In this document: positions 33,734 through 42,144 of the stretch, piece by piece
Numbering within the stretch: the first letter of the stretch is position 1
Layout of the letters: each line of letters begins with the position of its first letter
NCBI GenBank assembly: GCA_004295005.1
Contig: SHNG01000109.1
Location: 2,254-62,599 of the forward strand
Direction: 5' to 3'
Source of the DNA: Gammaproteobacteria bacterium
Lineage (GTDB): Bacteria; Pseudomonadota; Gammaproteobacteria; Xanthomonadales; Rhodanobacteraceae
Length of the DNA: 60,346 nt
Made by a program: the position numbers and the translations under genes
The notes under the pieces: generated by a model
Databases searched by the model: none
The model's input: only the letters and a program-made list of their open reading frames with translations
Told to the model about the DNA's origin: nothing

Positions 33734-34052
33734 GTTTCAACTCCTTGACCCGCTTCCGGGCCAACTTGAGGTCCGCCTCGGGCGTCTGTTGCGTCTTCTT
33801 GATGAACGCGTGAACGACAATGACGCGCTGCCCGAGCGTGAAGCAGTAAAAGCCCCGGCCGATACCAGAACGACCACGCGGCCTCAGCTCGAACAGGCCT
33901 TCGCCAAGCGCGCGCGAGTGCGGCAGACGAAGATTTGGCCCGTGCTCCGCCAAGAGCTCGACAAGTCGCGCGTAGTCAGCAAGCACGTCGACCGGCCAGG
34001 ACTCAATCTCTGCCAACACGCGAGAGTGAAAGTACTCGATCTGGTACGGCAT
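33726..34052 (-). CDS. higB: HigB/RelE-superfamily toxin
   Basis: A 108-residue toxin of the Gp49/HigB branch. Family features are HSRVLAEIESWP, then LPHSRALGEGLFELRPRGRS, and RGFYCFTLGQRVIVVHAFIKK, TQQTP, EADLKLARKR. HigB toxins cleave mRNA on the ribosome. The promoter lies immediately upstream, with no visible Shine-Dalgarno before the ATG at 34052, so the message may be leaderless. Together with higA it flanks the GmrSD-type gene. Confidence 0.88.
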   Translation of the reverse strand: MPYQIEYFHSRVLAEIESWPVDVLADYARLVELLAEHGPNLRLPHSRALGEGLFELRPRGRSGIGRGFYCFTLGQRVIVVHAFIKKTQQTPEADLKLARKRVKELKHG

Positions 34053-34057
34053 GCGTC

Positions 34058-34086
34058 ATGTTAGCGAATACGCTAACTTGGTACAA
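34058..34086 (-). promoter_or_regulatory. higBA promoter with operator palindrome in the spacer
   Basis: On the minus strand, TTGTAC (34081-34086) and TAACAT (34058-34063) are 17 bp apart. The perfect palindrome GTTAGCG-AATA-CGCTAAC (34060-34077) fills the spacer and the -10 box, the expected place for autorepression by HigA. The -10 box ends only 5 nt before the higB ATG, which implies a leaderless or nearly leaderless transcript. Confidence 0.65.
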
Positions 34087-34184
34087 GACGCCTGTGGTGA
34101 TACGTGGGCAATCAAGTTTGGCGTTCGTGTCCGGGGCCGACCGTCGCGGATATGGGCTACAGTTACTCAACGCAGACACGTCTA

Positions 34185-34898
34185 TCAGCGCCGTGCCGGC
34201 GCTCGCGCCAGTGCCCACACATCCACACGTTGCACGCCGGCCTTGCGCAGTACGCGCGCGCATTCGCGCAGGGTGGAGCCGGTGGTCATCACGTCATCGA
34301 GCAAGGCAACGTGGTCGGGCAGGCGGGCGTCTGCATCAAGCTCGAAGGCACCCCGCAGATTGCGGCGGCGTGCACGCGCATCCAGACCGCTCTGGGCCTG
34401 GGTGCTGCGAACCCTGTGCAGTGAATTAGGAAGCAGCGGCAAGTGCAAGCCCCGCGCCAACGGCTTGGCCAGTTCCAGGGCCTGGTTGTAGCCGCGCTCG
34501 CGCAGGCGGCTTTCGTGCAAAGGCACGCACAGCAAGGCAGCCGGCAGAGGCGGCATGGATGCGGTCGCGGCATCCACCATCAAGCGCGCAAGCAGGCGTC
34601 CTGCCGCCAGGTCACGCTGGAACTTGAAGCGGGCTTCGAGCAGATTCAGCGGATGCGCATAGCGGAAGGGAGCCCAGGCCGATGCAAAGGGGGGCTCGCG
34701 CTTGAGGCATTCGCCGCAGAGCTCGGCTGATTGGCCCAATGGCAGTGCGCAACGCCGGCAGCACGCGTGGTTGCGTGGAAGATCGGCTAGGCAGGCAGCG
34801 CACAGGTCCAGGGTTCCGAGGGCCGGAGCCGCGCACAGCAGGCAATGCGCGGGCAGGGCGACACCCAAGAGACTGTCAACTTTTCCCCGCCACTCCAC
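34185..34898 (-). CDS. comF: ComF family phosphoribosyltransferase-like protein
   Basis: A 237-residue ComF/GntX protein linked to DNA uptake and competence. The N-terminal zinc-finger cysteines are present (CLLC, CAAC, CRRC, CGEC) and the C-terminal PRPP-type motif reads VALLDDVMTTGSTL. The start is given as GTG at 34898, but it lies inside the candidate biotin operator; an internal start a few codons later is possible because family similarity begins near PAHCLLC. It is divergent from bioB, an arrangement common in gammaproteobacteria. Confidence 0.88.
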   Translation of the reverse strand: MEWRGKVDSLLGVALPAHCLLCAAPALGTLDLCAACLADLPRNHACCRRCALPLGQSAELCGECLKREPPFASAWAPFRYAHPLNLLEARFKFQRDLAAGRLLARLMVDAATASMPPLPAALLCVPLHESRLRERGYNQALELAKPLARGLHLPLLPNSLHRVRSTQAQSGLDARARRRNLRGAFELDADARLPDHVALLDDVMTTGSTLRECARVLRKAGVQRVDVWALARAPARR

Positions 34899-34906
34899 GT
34901 TGACAG
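34873..34906. promoter_or_regulatory. Candidate BirA operator / bioB promoter region
   Basis: Perfect inverted repeat CTGTCAAC (34873-34880) and GTTGACAG (34899-34906) separated by 18 bp. The geometry equals that of BirA boxes, whose inner half-sites are TGTAAAC and GTTTACA at this spacing, with one substitution in each half. TTGACA (34900-34905) within the right arm could be the bioB -35 box; CAGACT (34923-34928) 17 bp further is a weak -10. Binding of BirA-biotin here would cover the promoter. Assignment is inference from spacing and location. Confidence 0.45.
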
Positions 34907-34951
34907 CTCCCGGTCGCCATCCCAGACTCCCCGGACTTTACCCAAAACCGG

Positions 34952-35980
34952 ATGGCTCCGATGTCCGAGATTCGCCACGACTGGACCCGCCAGCAGGTGC
35001 TCGACCTGCTCGGCCTGCCCTTTGCCGACCTGATCCAGCGCGCCCACGCCGTGCATCGCGCCCATCACGATGCCAATGCGGTGCAGGTTTCCACCCTGCT
35101 TTCGATCAAGACCGGCGGCTGCCCGGAGGACTGCGCCTACTGTCCGCAGGCGGCACGCTACGCAACCGGTGTGGATGCGGAAAAACTGATGTCGCTGGAA
35201 CGCGTGCTCGAACGTGCGCGCGAAGCCAAGGCGGCCGGTGCCACGCGTTTTTGCATGGGTGCCGCGTGGCGCTCGCCGAAGGATCGCGACCTGCCCAAAG
35301 TGGCGGCCATGATCCAGGGCGTGCGTGAACTGGGCATGGAAACCTGCGCAACGCTTGGCATGTTGTCGGCTGAGCAGGCGCAAACCCTGCGCAGCGCCGG
35401 CCTCGACTACTACAACCACAACCTGGACAGCGCGCCCGAGTTCTATTCGGAAATCATCCACACCCGCGAGTACCAGGATCGCCTCGATACACTTGGGCAT
35501 GTTCGCCAGGCCGGACTCAAGACCTGCTGCGGCGGCATCGTCGGCATGGGCGAGACGCGCGAGCAACGCGCGGGCCTGCTGCAAACCCTGGCCAATCTGC
35601 CCGAGCACCCGCAGTCGGTGCCGATCAATCGCCTGGTGCAGGTCGAAGGTACGCCGCTGGCGGGAACAGCATTGCTTGATCCCTTCGAGTTCGTGCGCAC
35701 CATTGCCGTGGCGCGCATCCTCATGCCGGTTTCAATGGTGCGCCTGTCCGCCGGTCGCGCCGAGATGAGTGATGAGTTGCAGGCCCTGTGCTTCCTGGCT
35801 GGTGCCAATTCGATCTTCTACGGCGAGAAGCTGCTGACCACCGGAAACCCCGATGTGCTCGCCGATCAGCAACTGTTCGCACGCCTCGGCATTCATGCCA
35901 TGCAGATCACTGAAACCTCGGGCACCGCACATTTCGACATCGTGGAAGTCACCCATGCGGGCGATTCCGTAGCGGCCTGA
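34952..35980 (+). CDS. bioB: Biotin synthase
   Basis: Radical SAM enzyme that inserts sulfur into dethiobiotin, the last step of biotin synthesis. The radical-SAM cluster motif is CPEDCAYC (C57, C61, C64). Further motifs include [13 protein letters not shown] and [10 protein letters not shown], which carry the [2Fe-2S] ligands and substrate contacts, and the Arg ligand region RLSAGRAEM. The 342-residue length is normal. Two ATG codons (34952, 34961) can start it. First gene of the bioBFHC operon. Confidence 0.97.
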   Translation: MAPMSEIRHDWTRQQVLDLLGLPFADLIQRAHAVHRAHHDANAVQVSTLLSIKTGGCPEDCAYCPQAARYATGVDAEKLMSLERVLERAREAKAAGATRFCMGAAWRSPKDRDLPKVAAMIQGVRELGMETCATLGMLSAEQAQTLRSAGLDYYNHNLDSAPEFYSEIIHTREYQDRLDTLGHVRQAGLKTCCGGIVGMGETREQRAGLLQTLANLPEHPQSVPINRLVQVEGTPLAGTALLDPFEFVRTIAVARILMPVSMVRLSAGRAEMSDELQALCFLAGANSIFYGEKLLTTGNPDVLADQQLFARLGIHAMQITETSGTAHFDIVEVTHAGDSVAA

Positions 35981-36021
35981 GCCATGCCGATGTCGCTGTC
36001 AAACCTGTGCGGTGGGCTGGC

Positions 36022-37227
36022 ATGAGCCGGCCTGACCTGCTTGCACGCCTGGCGCTTGCCAGCGAGGAGCGTGCGCGCAATGGCTTGTTGCGGCGCATGC
36101 GCACGATCACGGCAATCGATGGCGCGCACGTCGCCATCGACGGTCATCGCCTGCGCAATTTCGCCAGCAATGATTACCTTGGCCTGGCCGCGCATCCCCT
36201 CGTACACGAAGCAATGACCCGCGCCGCCGCGCGCTGGGGCGTAGGTGCCACGGCTGCCCACCTGCTCGGTGGTCATCGCGACGAACACGAGCAACTGGAA
36301 CACGAGCTTGCGCAGTGGACAGGTCGCAGCGATGCGCTGCTTTTTTCCAGCGGCTACATGGCCAACCTCGGGGTGATGCAGACCGTACTGGAACCGCGCG
36401 CGATCTGCGTGCAGGACAAGCTCAACCATGTCTGCCTGCTGGATGGTGCGCATCTATCCGGGGCGCGCCTCAAGCGTTACCGGCACCTGGACGTGGACAG
36501 CGCGCGTCGCCAGCTTGAAGGCGATGCGGAACTGCCCGCCCTCATCGCCAGCGATGGCGTGTTCAGCATGGATGGTGACATTGCACCCTTGCGCGAGCTC
36601 TCAGAATTGGCCGCGCAGCAGCAAGCAAGCCTGATGATCGATGATGCGCATGGCATCGGCGTGCTCGGTGCCGATGGCGCCGGCAGCCTCAGCGAAGCCG
36701 GACTCGACGAGCAGCAAGTACCGATCCTGATGGCCACCCTCGGCAAGGCGCTTGGCGTCTGCGCCGCATTTGTTGCCGGACCCAACGCACTGATCGAAGG
36801 GCTGCGCCAATTTGCGCGCACCCAGATCTACACCACCGCGATGCCACCGGCGTTGGCGGCGGCAATCCGCGCAGCGGTGCGACTGGCGCGCGATGACCAT
36901 GAGCGACGTGCCCGCCTGCATGCACGCGTAGCGCAGTTTCGCGCCGGAGCACAACACCTTGGCTTGGCGCTGATTGCCTCGCGCACTCCCATCCAGCCCT
37001 TGCGGGTGGGCGACAGTGAACAGGCGCTGGTGCTGTCACAGGAACTCGAAGCGGCCGGATTCTTCGTGCCCGCCATTCGTCCGCCCACCGTGCCCGCGGA
37101 TTCCGCGCGCTTGCGCATCACGCTTTCCGCCAGCCACGAAGAAGCCGACGTGGCCGCGCTGCTGGATGCGCTGGCCAAGGCCTCCCGAAAGTTGCGCATC
37201 TCCAGCTCCGGTATCGCATCGCAATGA
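36022..37227 (+). CDS. bioF: 8-amino-7-oxononanoate synthase
   Basis: PLP enzyme that condenses pimeloyl-ACP with alanine in biotin synthesis. It shows FASNDYLGLAAHP, GVGATAAHLLGGH, DDAHGIGVLG and the PLP lysine K242 in TLGKALGV. About 401 residues. I chose ATG 36022, which has GGTGGG upstream, over GTG at 36007. Its last four bases form the ATGA overlap with bioH. Confidence 0.96.
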   Translation: MSRPDLLARLALASEERARNGLLRRMRTITAIDGAHVAIDGHRLRNFASNDYLGLAAHPLVHEAMTRAAARWGVGATAAHLLGGHRDEHEQLEHELAQWTGRSDALLFSSGYMANLGVMQTVLEPRAICVQDKLNHVCLLDGAHLSGARLKRYRHLDVDSARRQLEGDAELPALIASDGVFSMDGDIAPLRELSELAAQQQASLMIDDAHGIGVLGADGAGSLSEAGLDEQQVPILMATLGKALGVCAAFVAGPNALIEGLRQFARTQIYTTAMPPALAAAIRAAVRLARDDHERRARLHARVAQFRAGAQHLGLALIASRTPIQPLRVGDSEQALVLSQELEAAGFFVPAIRPPTVPADSARLRITLSASHEEADVAALLDALAKASRKLRISSSGIASQ

Positions 37228-38000
37228 GCGATTGGATCACGCGCATTGGCGCAGGGCCGGACCTGGTGCTGATTCACGGCTGGGCCATGCACGCTGGAAT
37301 CTTTGCGCCGCTGGTGGATCGACTGTCGGCGCACTTTTGCCTGCATCTGGTGGACATGCCCGGTCACGGTCACCACCAGCCGTATCAGCCGGGCTCTCTG
37401 CAACCTGCGGAGCTTGCCCGCCGTATTGCCGAGCGAACACCGCCAGCGCACTGGATTGGCTGGTCGTTGGGTGGGCTGGTTGCCTTGCAAGGCGCGCTTG
37501 ATCATCCCGAACAGGTTCGCGGCCTGGTCGAGCTTGCCGCCAATCCCTGTTTTGTCAGCAACCCGGATTGGCCGCATGGGGTTGCCGCGCAGGTGTTTGC
37601 CGATTTTGGCGCTGCCTTGATGGAGGATTTCGTCGCCGCCATCGAACGCTTTCTTGCGCTGGAAACCCTGGGCTCGGCCAACGCGCAAGATGAGTTGCGC
37701 CAACTCAAGGCGCAGGTGTTTGCGCATGGCCAGCCGGACCTGCGCGCCTTGCAGGATGGCCTTGCCCTGCTCGATGCGTTCGACCTGCGCACGGAGCTTG
37801 CCGCGCTTGCCGTTCCCAGTTTGTGGATTGCCGGTCGTCGCGACCGCCTGGTCCCGGCCAGCGCCATGCAGTGGGCAGCCATGCAGGCGCCACACGGTCG
37901 TTTTTTGCAGATTTCCGCAGGGCACGCGCCCTTCCTCAGCCACGCCAATGAAGTGGCGGCGGCCATCCGTGCATTCGTCAATGAAGGTGCGTTTTCTTGA
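37224..38000 (+). CDS. bioH: Pimeloyl-ACP methyl ester esterase
   Basis: An alpha/beta hydrolase of 258 residues that removes the methyl group from pimeloyl-ACP methyl ester and so ends the BioC-started chain. The oxyanion HGW (18-20), nucleophile elbow GWSLG (Ser 81), acid in AGRRDRLVP and base in SAGHAPF are all present. It overlaps bioF by ATGA and bioC by TTGA, so the four bio genes are translationally coupled. Confidence 0.95.
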   Translation: MSDWITRIGAGPDLVLIHGWAMHAGIFAPLVDRLSAHFCLHLVDMPGHGHHQPYQPGSLQPAELARRIAERTPPAHWIGWSLGGLVALQGALDHPEQVRGLVELAANPCFVSNPDWPHGVAAQVFADFGAALMEDFVAAIERFLALETLGSANAQDELRQLKAQVFAHGQPDLRALQDGLALLDAFDLRTELAALAVPSLWIAGRRDRLVPASAMQWAAMQAPHGRFLQISAGHAPFLSHANEVAAAIRAFVNEGAFS

Positions 38001-38878
38001 GCGGTATCTTTGATCTCGCCCAGGTGCGCAGGTCTTTCGGCCGCGCGGCCTCAGGCTACGATGAGCACGCCGCCTTGCAGAAGGAAGTGCAGTTGCGCCT
38101 GCAGGAACGGCTCGATGACCTGCCCCTGGATCCGGCGCGCGTGCTCGATGTCGGCTGCGGCACCGCGCATGGAACCGCAAAGCTCAGGCAACGCTACCGC
38201 AAGGCACACATCATCGCCCTGGATCTGGCCCTGCCGATGTTGCAAGCCGCCAAACGCCAGCAAACCTGGCGGCGCCCGTTTGTACGCGTGTGCGCGGATG
38301 CCGAAGTGCTGCCCTTCCAGGACAGCGGCTTCGACCTCGTGCACTCCAACCTGTGCCTGCAATGGTGCGGTCAACTGGAGACCGTGCTCGATGAGTTCCG
38401 CCGCATGCTGAAACCACGCGGCTTGCTCCTGTTCAGCACCTTCGGTCCGCAAACCCTGCACGAATTGCGCGATGCGTTTGGCCGTGTCGATCGGGCGCCG
38501 CATGTCAGTCGCTTCCTCGACATCCACCAGATCGGCGATGCCATGCTCGCGGCCGGATTTCGCGACCCGGTACTGGAGCGTGACGTGTTCACCGGGCAGC
38601 ATGCCGACGTGCTTGGCCTGATGCGCGAGCTGCGTGCGCTGGGCGCGACCAATGCCGACACCGGGCGGGCGCGCGGACTCACCGGCAAGCGGCATCTTGC
38701 GCAGGTGATCGAGGCCTACGAGATCCATCGCCGCGAAGGTAGCCTGCCGGCCACCTGGGAAGTGGTTTACGCCATGGCATGGGCGCCCGAAGCAGGCCAG
38801 CCCCGTCGCCGCGGCGGTAGCGAAATCGCCAGCTTCTCGATCGACCAGTTGCGCGGCTCGCGTCGCCTGCGCCGCTGA
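37997..38878 (+). CDS. bioC: Malonyl-ACP O-methyltransferase
   Basis: SAM-dependent methyltransferase (293 residues) that disguises malonyl-ACP so that fatty acid synthesis can build the pimelate chain. It begins with the BioC-type RRSFGRAASGYDEHAALQ and has the SAM motif VLDVGCGTAHGT, then DLALPMLQ and DLVHSNLCLQW. The start codon is TTG within TTGA shared with the bioH stop. A C-terminal tail of about 30 charged residues is typical of xanthomonad BioC. Confidence 0.94.
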   Translation: MSGIFDLAQVRRSFGRAASGYDEHAALQKEVQLRLQERLDDLPLDPARVLDVGCGTAHGTAKLRQRYRKAHIIALDLALPMLQAAKRQQTWRRPFVRVCADAEVLPFQDSGFDLVHSNLCLQWCGQLETVLDEFRRMLKPRGLLLFSTFGPQTLHELRDAFGRVDRAPHVSRFLDIHQIGDAMLAAGFRDPVLERDVFTGQHADVLGLMRELRALGATNADTGRARGLTGKRHLAQVIEAYEIHRREGSLPATWEVVYAMAWAPEAGQPRRRGGSEIASFSIDQLRGSRRLRR

Positions 38879-38921
38879 GTTGCGGCTAGAATTGCAAACC
38901 TCCACCTTGGCGAATCGATCC

Positions 38922-39995
38922 ATGCCGCGCCTCGCGCTGTCGCTGCTGCTGGCTTTCCCGATTGCCATTCATGCGCAGGTCGGGCGTGCCCAGGGGGGCG
39001 CTGCAAACCTGGAAGCCTGCGCGAAGATCGAAGATCCACAGGCCCGGCTTGCGTGCTACGACCGGGCGGCCGGCCGTGCCGAGCCGACACCCGCCAAGAC
39101 ACCGGCAATCCGGCCAGGCGACGTTTTCCCGCGTCATGCCGCCGCCGAGGGCGACCGCTGCGAGCGACCACCAGCGGACTCGTTGCTGGATTCACGCTGG
39201 GAGCTGTATGCGCAGGATGAACAGCAGCCGTTGGCGCCGACCTTCTGCATCCGCGCCTACCAGCCGGTCTTTCTGATGCCGTTCTACAGCTCGCGCCCCA
39301 ATCGCACGCCGCGCTCGCCCAACCCGGACAACACGCTGGATTCGCCGCTGGACATCGACAATACGGAACTGAAGTACCAGATCAGCCTGAAGACACGCCT
39401 GCTCAACGACATCTTCGGCAGCAACGGCGACCTGTGGCTGGGCTACACGCAGATCTCGCACTGGCAGATCCTCAATTCGCAGCAGTCGAGACCGTTTCGC
39501 GAAACCAACTACGCGCCCGATGCCAATCTCATGTTCAGCACCAGCTTCCCGCTGTTCGGCTGGAATGCGCGCATGCTCGGCGTTGGCCTCGTGCACCAGT
39601 CCAACGGACGCAGCAATCCGCTGTCACGCAGTTGGAACCGCGCCACCGCCACGCTCGCGCTGGAACGCGATGACTGGACCGTGACCCTGCGCCCGTGGTG
39701 GCGCGTGCTGGAATTCGGCGAGGACAACAACGCGGACATCAGCGATTACATCGGTCGCGGCGAAATGGAGATCGTGCATGTGCACGACGACATGCAGTTC
39801 GCGCTGAACCTGCGCCACTCCCTGCGCGGAGGCGAACGCAGCCACGGCGCCGTGCAGTTTGACTGGGCGATCCCGCTGGCGCCGCCGCTGCGCATGCACG
39901 TGCAACTGTTCAACGGTTATGGCGAAAGCCTGATCGACTACAACCATCGCGCCTGGTATGCCGGTGTCGGCCTGTCGCTGATCGAGTGGTACTGA
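38922..39995 (+). CDS. pldA: Outer membrane phospholipase A1
   Basis: A calcium-dependent outer membrane phospholipase (about 357 residues). It has a signal peptide (MPRLALSLLLAFPIAIHAQ), a periplasmic N-terminal part with a DUF1311-like CAKIEDPQARLACYDRAAG segment, and a 12-strand beta-barrel. The catalytic motif is LVHQSNGRSNPLSRSWNR (His, Ser and following Asn). The barrel ends in an aromatic residue (IEWY), as expected for outer membrane proteins. The start at 38922 begins the signal peptide. It is not obviously part of the biotin operon, though only 43 bp separate it from bioC. Confidence 0.93.
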   Translation: MPRLALSLLLAFPIAIHAQVGRAQGGAANLEACAKIEDPQARLACYDRAAGRAEPTPAKTPAIRPGDVFPRHAAAEGDRCERPPADSLLDSRWELYAQDEQQPLAPTFCIRAYQPVFLMPFYSSRPNRTPRSPNPDNTLDSPLDIDNTELKYQISLKTRLLNDIFGSNGDLWLGYTQISHWQILNSQQSRPFRETNYAPDANLMFSTSFPLFGWNARMLGVGLVHQSNGRSNPLSRSWNRATATLALERDDWTVTLRPWWRVLEFGEDNNADISDYIGRGEMEIVHVHDDMQFALNLRHSLRGGERSHGAVQFDWAIPLAPPLRMHVQLFNGYGESLIDYNHRAWYAGVGLSLIEWY

Positions 39996-40069
39996 TCGGA
40001 ATGCGTTTGCGGCTATGCTGCGCAGCTTGCTGCATGCGAACCTGACCCGCAGCATCGAAGGAACCCTGC

Positions 40070-40627
40070 GTGCAAAGCCTGTTGATTTCAACCACGGCGG
40101 TAGCCATCGCCGAGATTGGCGACAAGACCCAACTGCTGTCCCTGATCCTTGCGGCCAAGTACCGGCGACCGCTGCCGATCTGCCTTGGCATCCTCATTGC
40201 GACCTTGCTCAATCACGCGCTGGCCGCGGGGCTTGGCGCGCTGCTGGCCACCTGGCTCACGCCGCTGGTACTGAAATGGATCGTGGCCGTTTCGTTTCTT
40301 GCGATAGGCCTGTGGACACTGGTTCCGGACAAGATCGACGACGAGGCCCTGCCTGCCAAACGCGACGCGGGTGTGCTGCTGGTGACCATCAGCGCCTTCT
40401 TTCTTGCCGAAATGGGCGACAAGACCCAGGTCGCCACGGTGGTACTGGCCGCGCAGTACGGCCCGCTCTGGCAAATCATCATCGGCACCACGCTCGGCAT
40501 GCTGCTGGCCAATGTTCCGGTGGTGTGGCTGGGCGCGCGTTTTGCCGATCGCCTGCCTCTGCGCGCCGCACGCATCACGGCGGCACTGCTGTTCATTGCC
40601 CTGGCGGCATGGATCGCGTTGCGCTGA
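40070..40627 (+). CDS. GDT1/UPF0016 cation exporter (MntX-like)
   Basis: A 185-residue membrane protein with six hydrophobic segments in two repeats. Each half carries the family motif: AEIGDKTQLLSL near the N-terminus and AEMGDKTQVATVVL in the second half. Members move Mn2+ or Ca2+ out of the cytoplasm, often in exchange for protons; manganese is the likely substrate in bacteria of this kind. The start codon is GTG with GAAGGAAC about 8 nt upstream. No manganese riboswitch (yybP-ykoY) can be recognised in the short leader. Confidence 0.9.
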   Translation: MQSLLISTTAVAIAEIGDKTQLLSLILAAKYRRPLPICLGILIATLLNHALAAGLGALLATWLTPLVLKWIVAVSFLAIGLWTLVPDKIDDEALPAKRDAGVLLVTISAFFLAEMGDKTQVATVVLAAQYGPLWQIIIGTTLGMLLANVPVVWLGARFADRLPLRAARITAALLFIALAAWIALR

Positions 40628-40631
40628 GGCG

Positions 40632-41061
40632 CTTGTGTCGGTTCCACGGCTGCGCCGCCTGAACCACCTGCTTGTGAACGATCCGCCAGCGTTCAGGCGC
40701 AGGTCGGCTCAAGGCCGAAGGCTGGAGCCGACGGCGCCCTTGTTTGCGCCGATTCCGCTTCGTTGTAGGCCGAGCTTGTATCGGTTCCACGGCTGCGCAG
40801 CTTGAACCGACCTGCATGTGAGCGAACCGCAAGAATGCAGGTGTAGGTCGGCTCAAGGCCGAAGGCTGGAGCCGACGGTTCCCTTGTGTGTTCCGATTCC
40901 GCTTCGTTGCAGGTCGAGTGCTTGTGTCGGTTCCACGGCTGCGCCGCTTGAACCGACCTACAAGTGAGCGAACGGCAAGCGTGCAGACGCAGGTCGGCTC
41001 AAGGCCGAAGGCTGGAGCCGACGGTGCCCTTGTTTGCGCCGTTTCCGCTTCGTTTCAGCTC
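40632..41061. repeat. Three tandem 145-bp repeats
   Basis: Units start at about 40632, 40775 and 40921 (periods of 143 and 146 bp). Each has TCGGTTCCACGGCTGCG paired with a GAACCGACC arm, then GGTCGGCTC-AAGGCCGAAGG pairing with GAGCCGAC, and a tail TTCCGCTTCGTT. So every unit can form two stable hairpins. The third unit runs into a further GGTTTCA / GGTCGGG region. No open frame with coding character spans them. They lie between convergent transcription units (the exporter gene and glnB), in the place of a terminator. Confidence 0.8.
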
Positions 41062-41092
41062 AGGTTTCAACCGGACGACTTGCGCAATGCCG

Positions 41093-41112
41093 GGTCGGGC
41101 TGAAACCCGACC
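41093..41112 (-). terminator. Hairpin downstream of glnB
   Basis: GGTCGGG-CTGAAA-CCCGACC forms a 7-bp perfect GC-rich stem 19 bp beyond the glnB stop codon. There is no T-run on the transcript side, so Rho-independent termination is uncertain. Confidence 0.45.
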
Positions 41113-41130
41113 TGCAAGGGCCGTGTCGGG

Positions 41131-41555
<425 letters not shown>

Positions 41556-41607
41556 CAATCCGAAATCCGCCACTGCGTTCGATTCAGCCGCTGCCTAGAC
41601 TTTATCG

Positions 41608-41755
41608 CCAAGGGATGGCCCGTCGGCAACACCGCTGACGCAGGCGCTGGGACGCGAGCACGGAAGCAGGCAGGGAGGCAGGCAGGGATCCGCAGCCGGT
41701 TGTGTCGATGCCCGTCATTGGCACAACCGGCATCGGGTTCCCGGATGCCGGGTTG
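41608..41755 (+). ncRNA. Candidate CsrA/RsmA-sequestering small RNA
   Basis: The 350-bp gap between glnB and ubiK has no gene, but shows an ordered set of RNA signals. TAGACT (41596-41601) is a plausible -10 box. Right after it, GCCA-AGGGA-TGGC (41607-41619) is a perfect hairpin with AGGGA in the loop, the classic CsrA site. GCG-CTGGGA-CGC (41644-41655) is a second GGGA loop, and CACGGAAG plus two GCAGGGA units follow by 41690. A perfect 10-bp stem (41695-41704 with 41722-41731) and a further GGCATC/GATGCC stem (41729-41749) could close the 3' end, though no U-run follows. With the GacA-like palindrome upstream this resembles CsrB/RsmZ RNAs. All of this is prediction. Confidence 0.35.
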
Positions 41756-41819
41756 GCAGAACGCCGATGCCGATCCGGGCCGGGTAACATGAGTGCTTCC
41801 GCAAGCGATGAGGTTCGCC

Positions 41820-42080
41820 ATGATCAATGCCACCACCCTCGATGAACTGGCCCAGCGTCTGGCCGCCATCGTGCCACCGGGAATGAAGGACGCGAGCGAG
41901 GATCTGGGTCGCAATTTCCGCGCCATCCTGCAATCGGGCCTCGGCAAGCTGGATCTGGTGACCCGCGAGGAATTCGACGTGCAGCGCCTTGTGCTGTTGC
42001 GCACGCGCGAGAAGATCGAACTGCTGGAACGCCAGCTCGCCGCGCTGGAGACCGAATTGTCGGCCAAGCCGCGTCACTGA
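41820..42080 (+). CDS. ubiK: Ubiquinone biosynthesis accessory factor UbiK
   Basis: An 86-residue BMFP-domain protein (YqiC) that assists the ubiquinone biosynthesis complex under aerobic conditions. The N-terminal amphipathic part (TTLDELAQRLAAIVPPGM) associates with membrane, and the C-terminal half is a coiled coil (LVTREEFDVQRLVLLRTREK and on to LERQLAALE) that forms trimers. The start at 41820 has GAGG about 6 nt upstream. comM follows after 64 bp, a common neighbour in this group. Confidence 0.9.
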   Translation: MINATTLDELAQRLAAIVPPGMKDASEDLGRNFRAILQSGLGKLDLVTREEFDVQRLVLLRTREKIELLERQLAALETELSAKPRH

Positions 42081-42144
42081 CTGCCGGCAACAACGCAGGC
42101 AGCGGCGCTCTTGAGTCGATTGAACCGCCGAGGACCTGCATTTC

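Noticed and set aside
40000-40069. yybP-ykoY manganese riboswitch before the GDT1-type exporter
   Set aside because: The leader is too short and lacks the conserved loop sequences.
40632-41061. CRISPR array
   Set aside because: Units are ~145 bp long with no short repeat/unique spacer alternation, and no cas genes are near.
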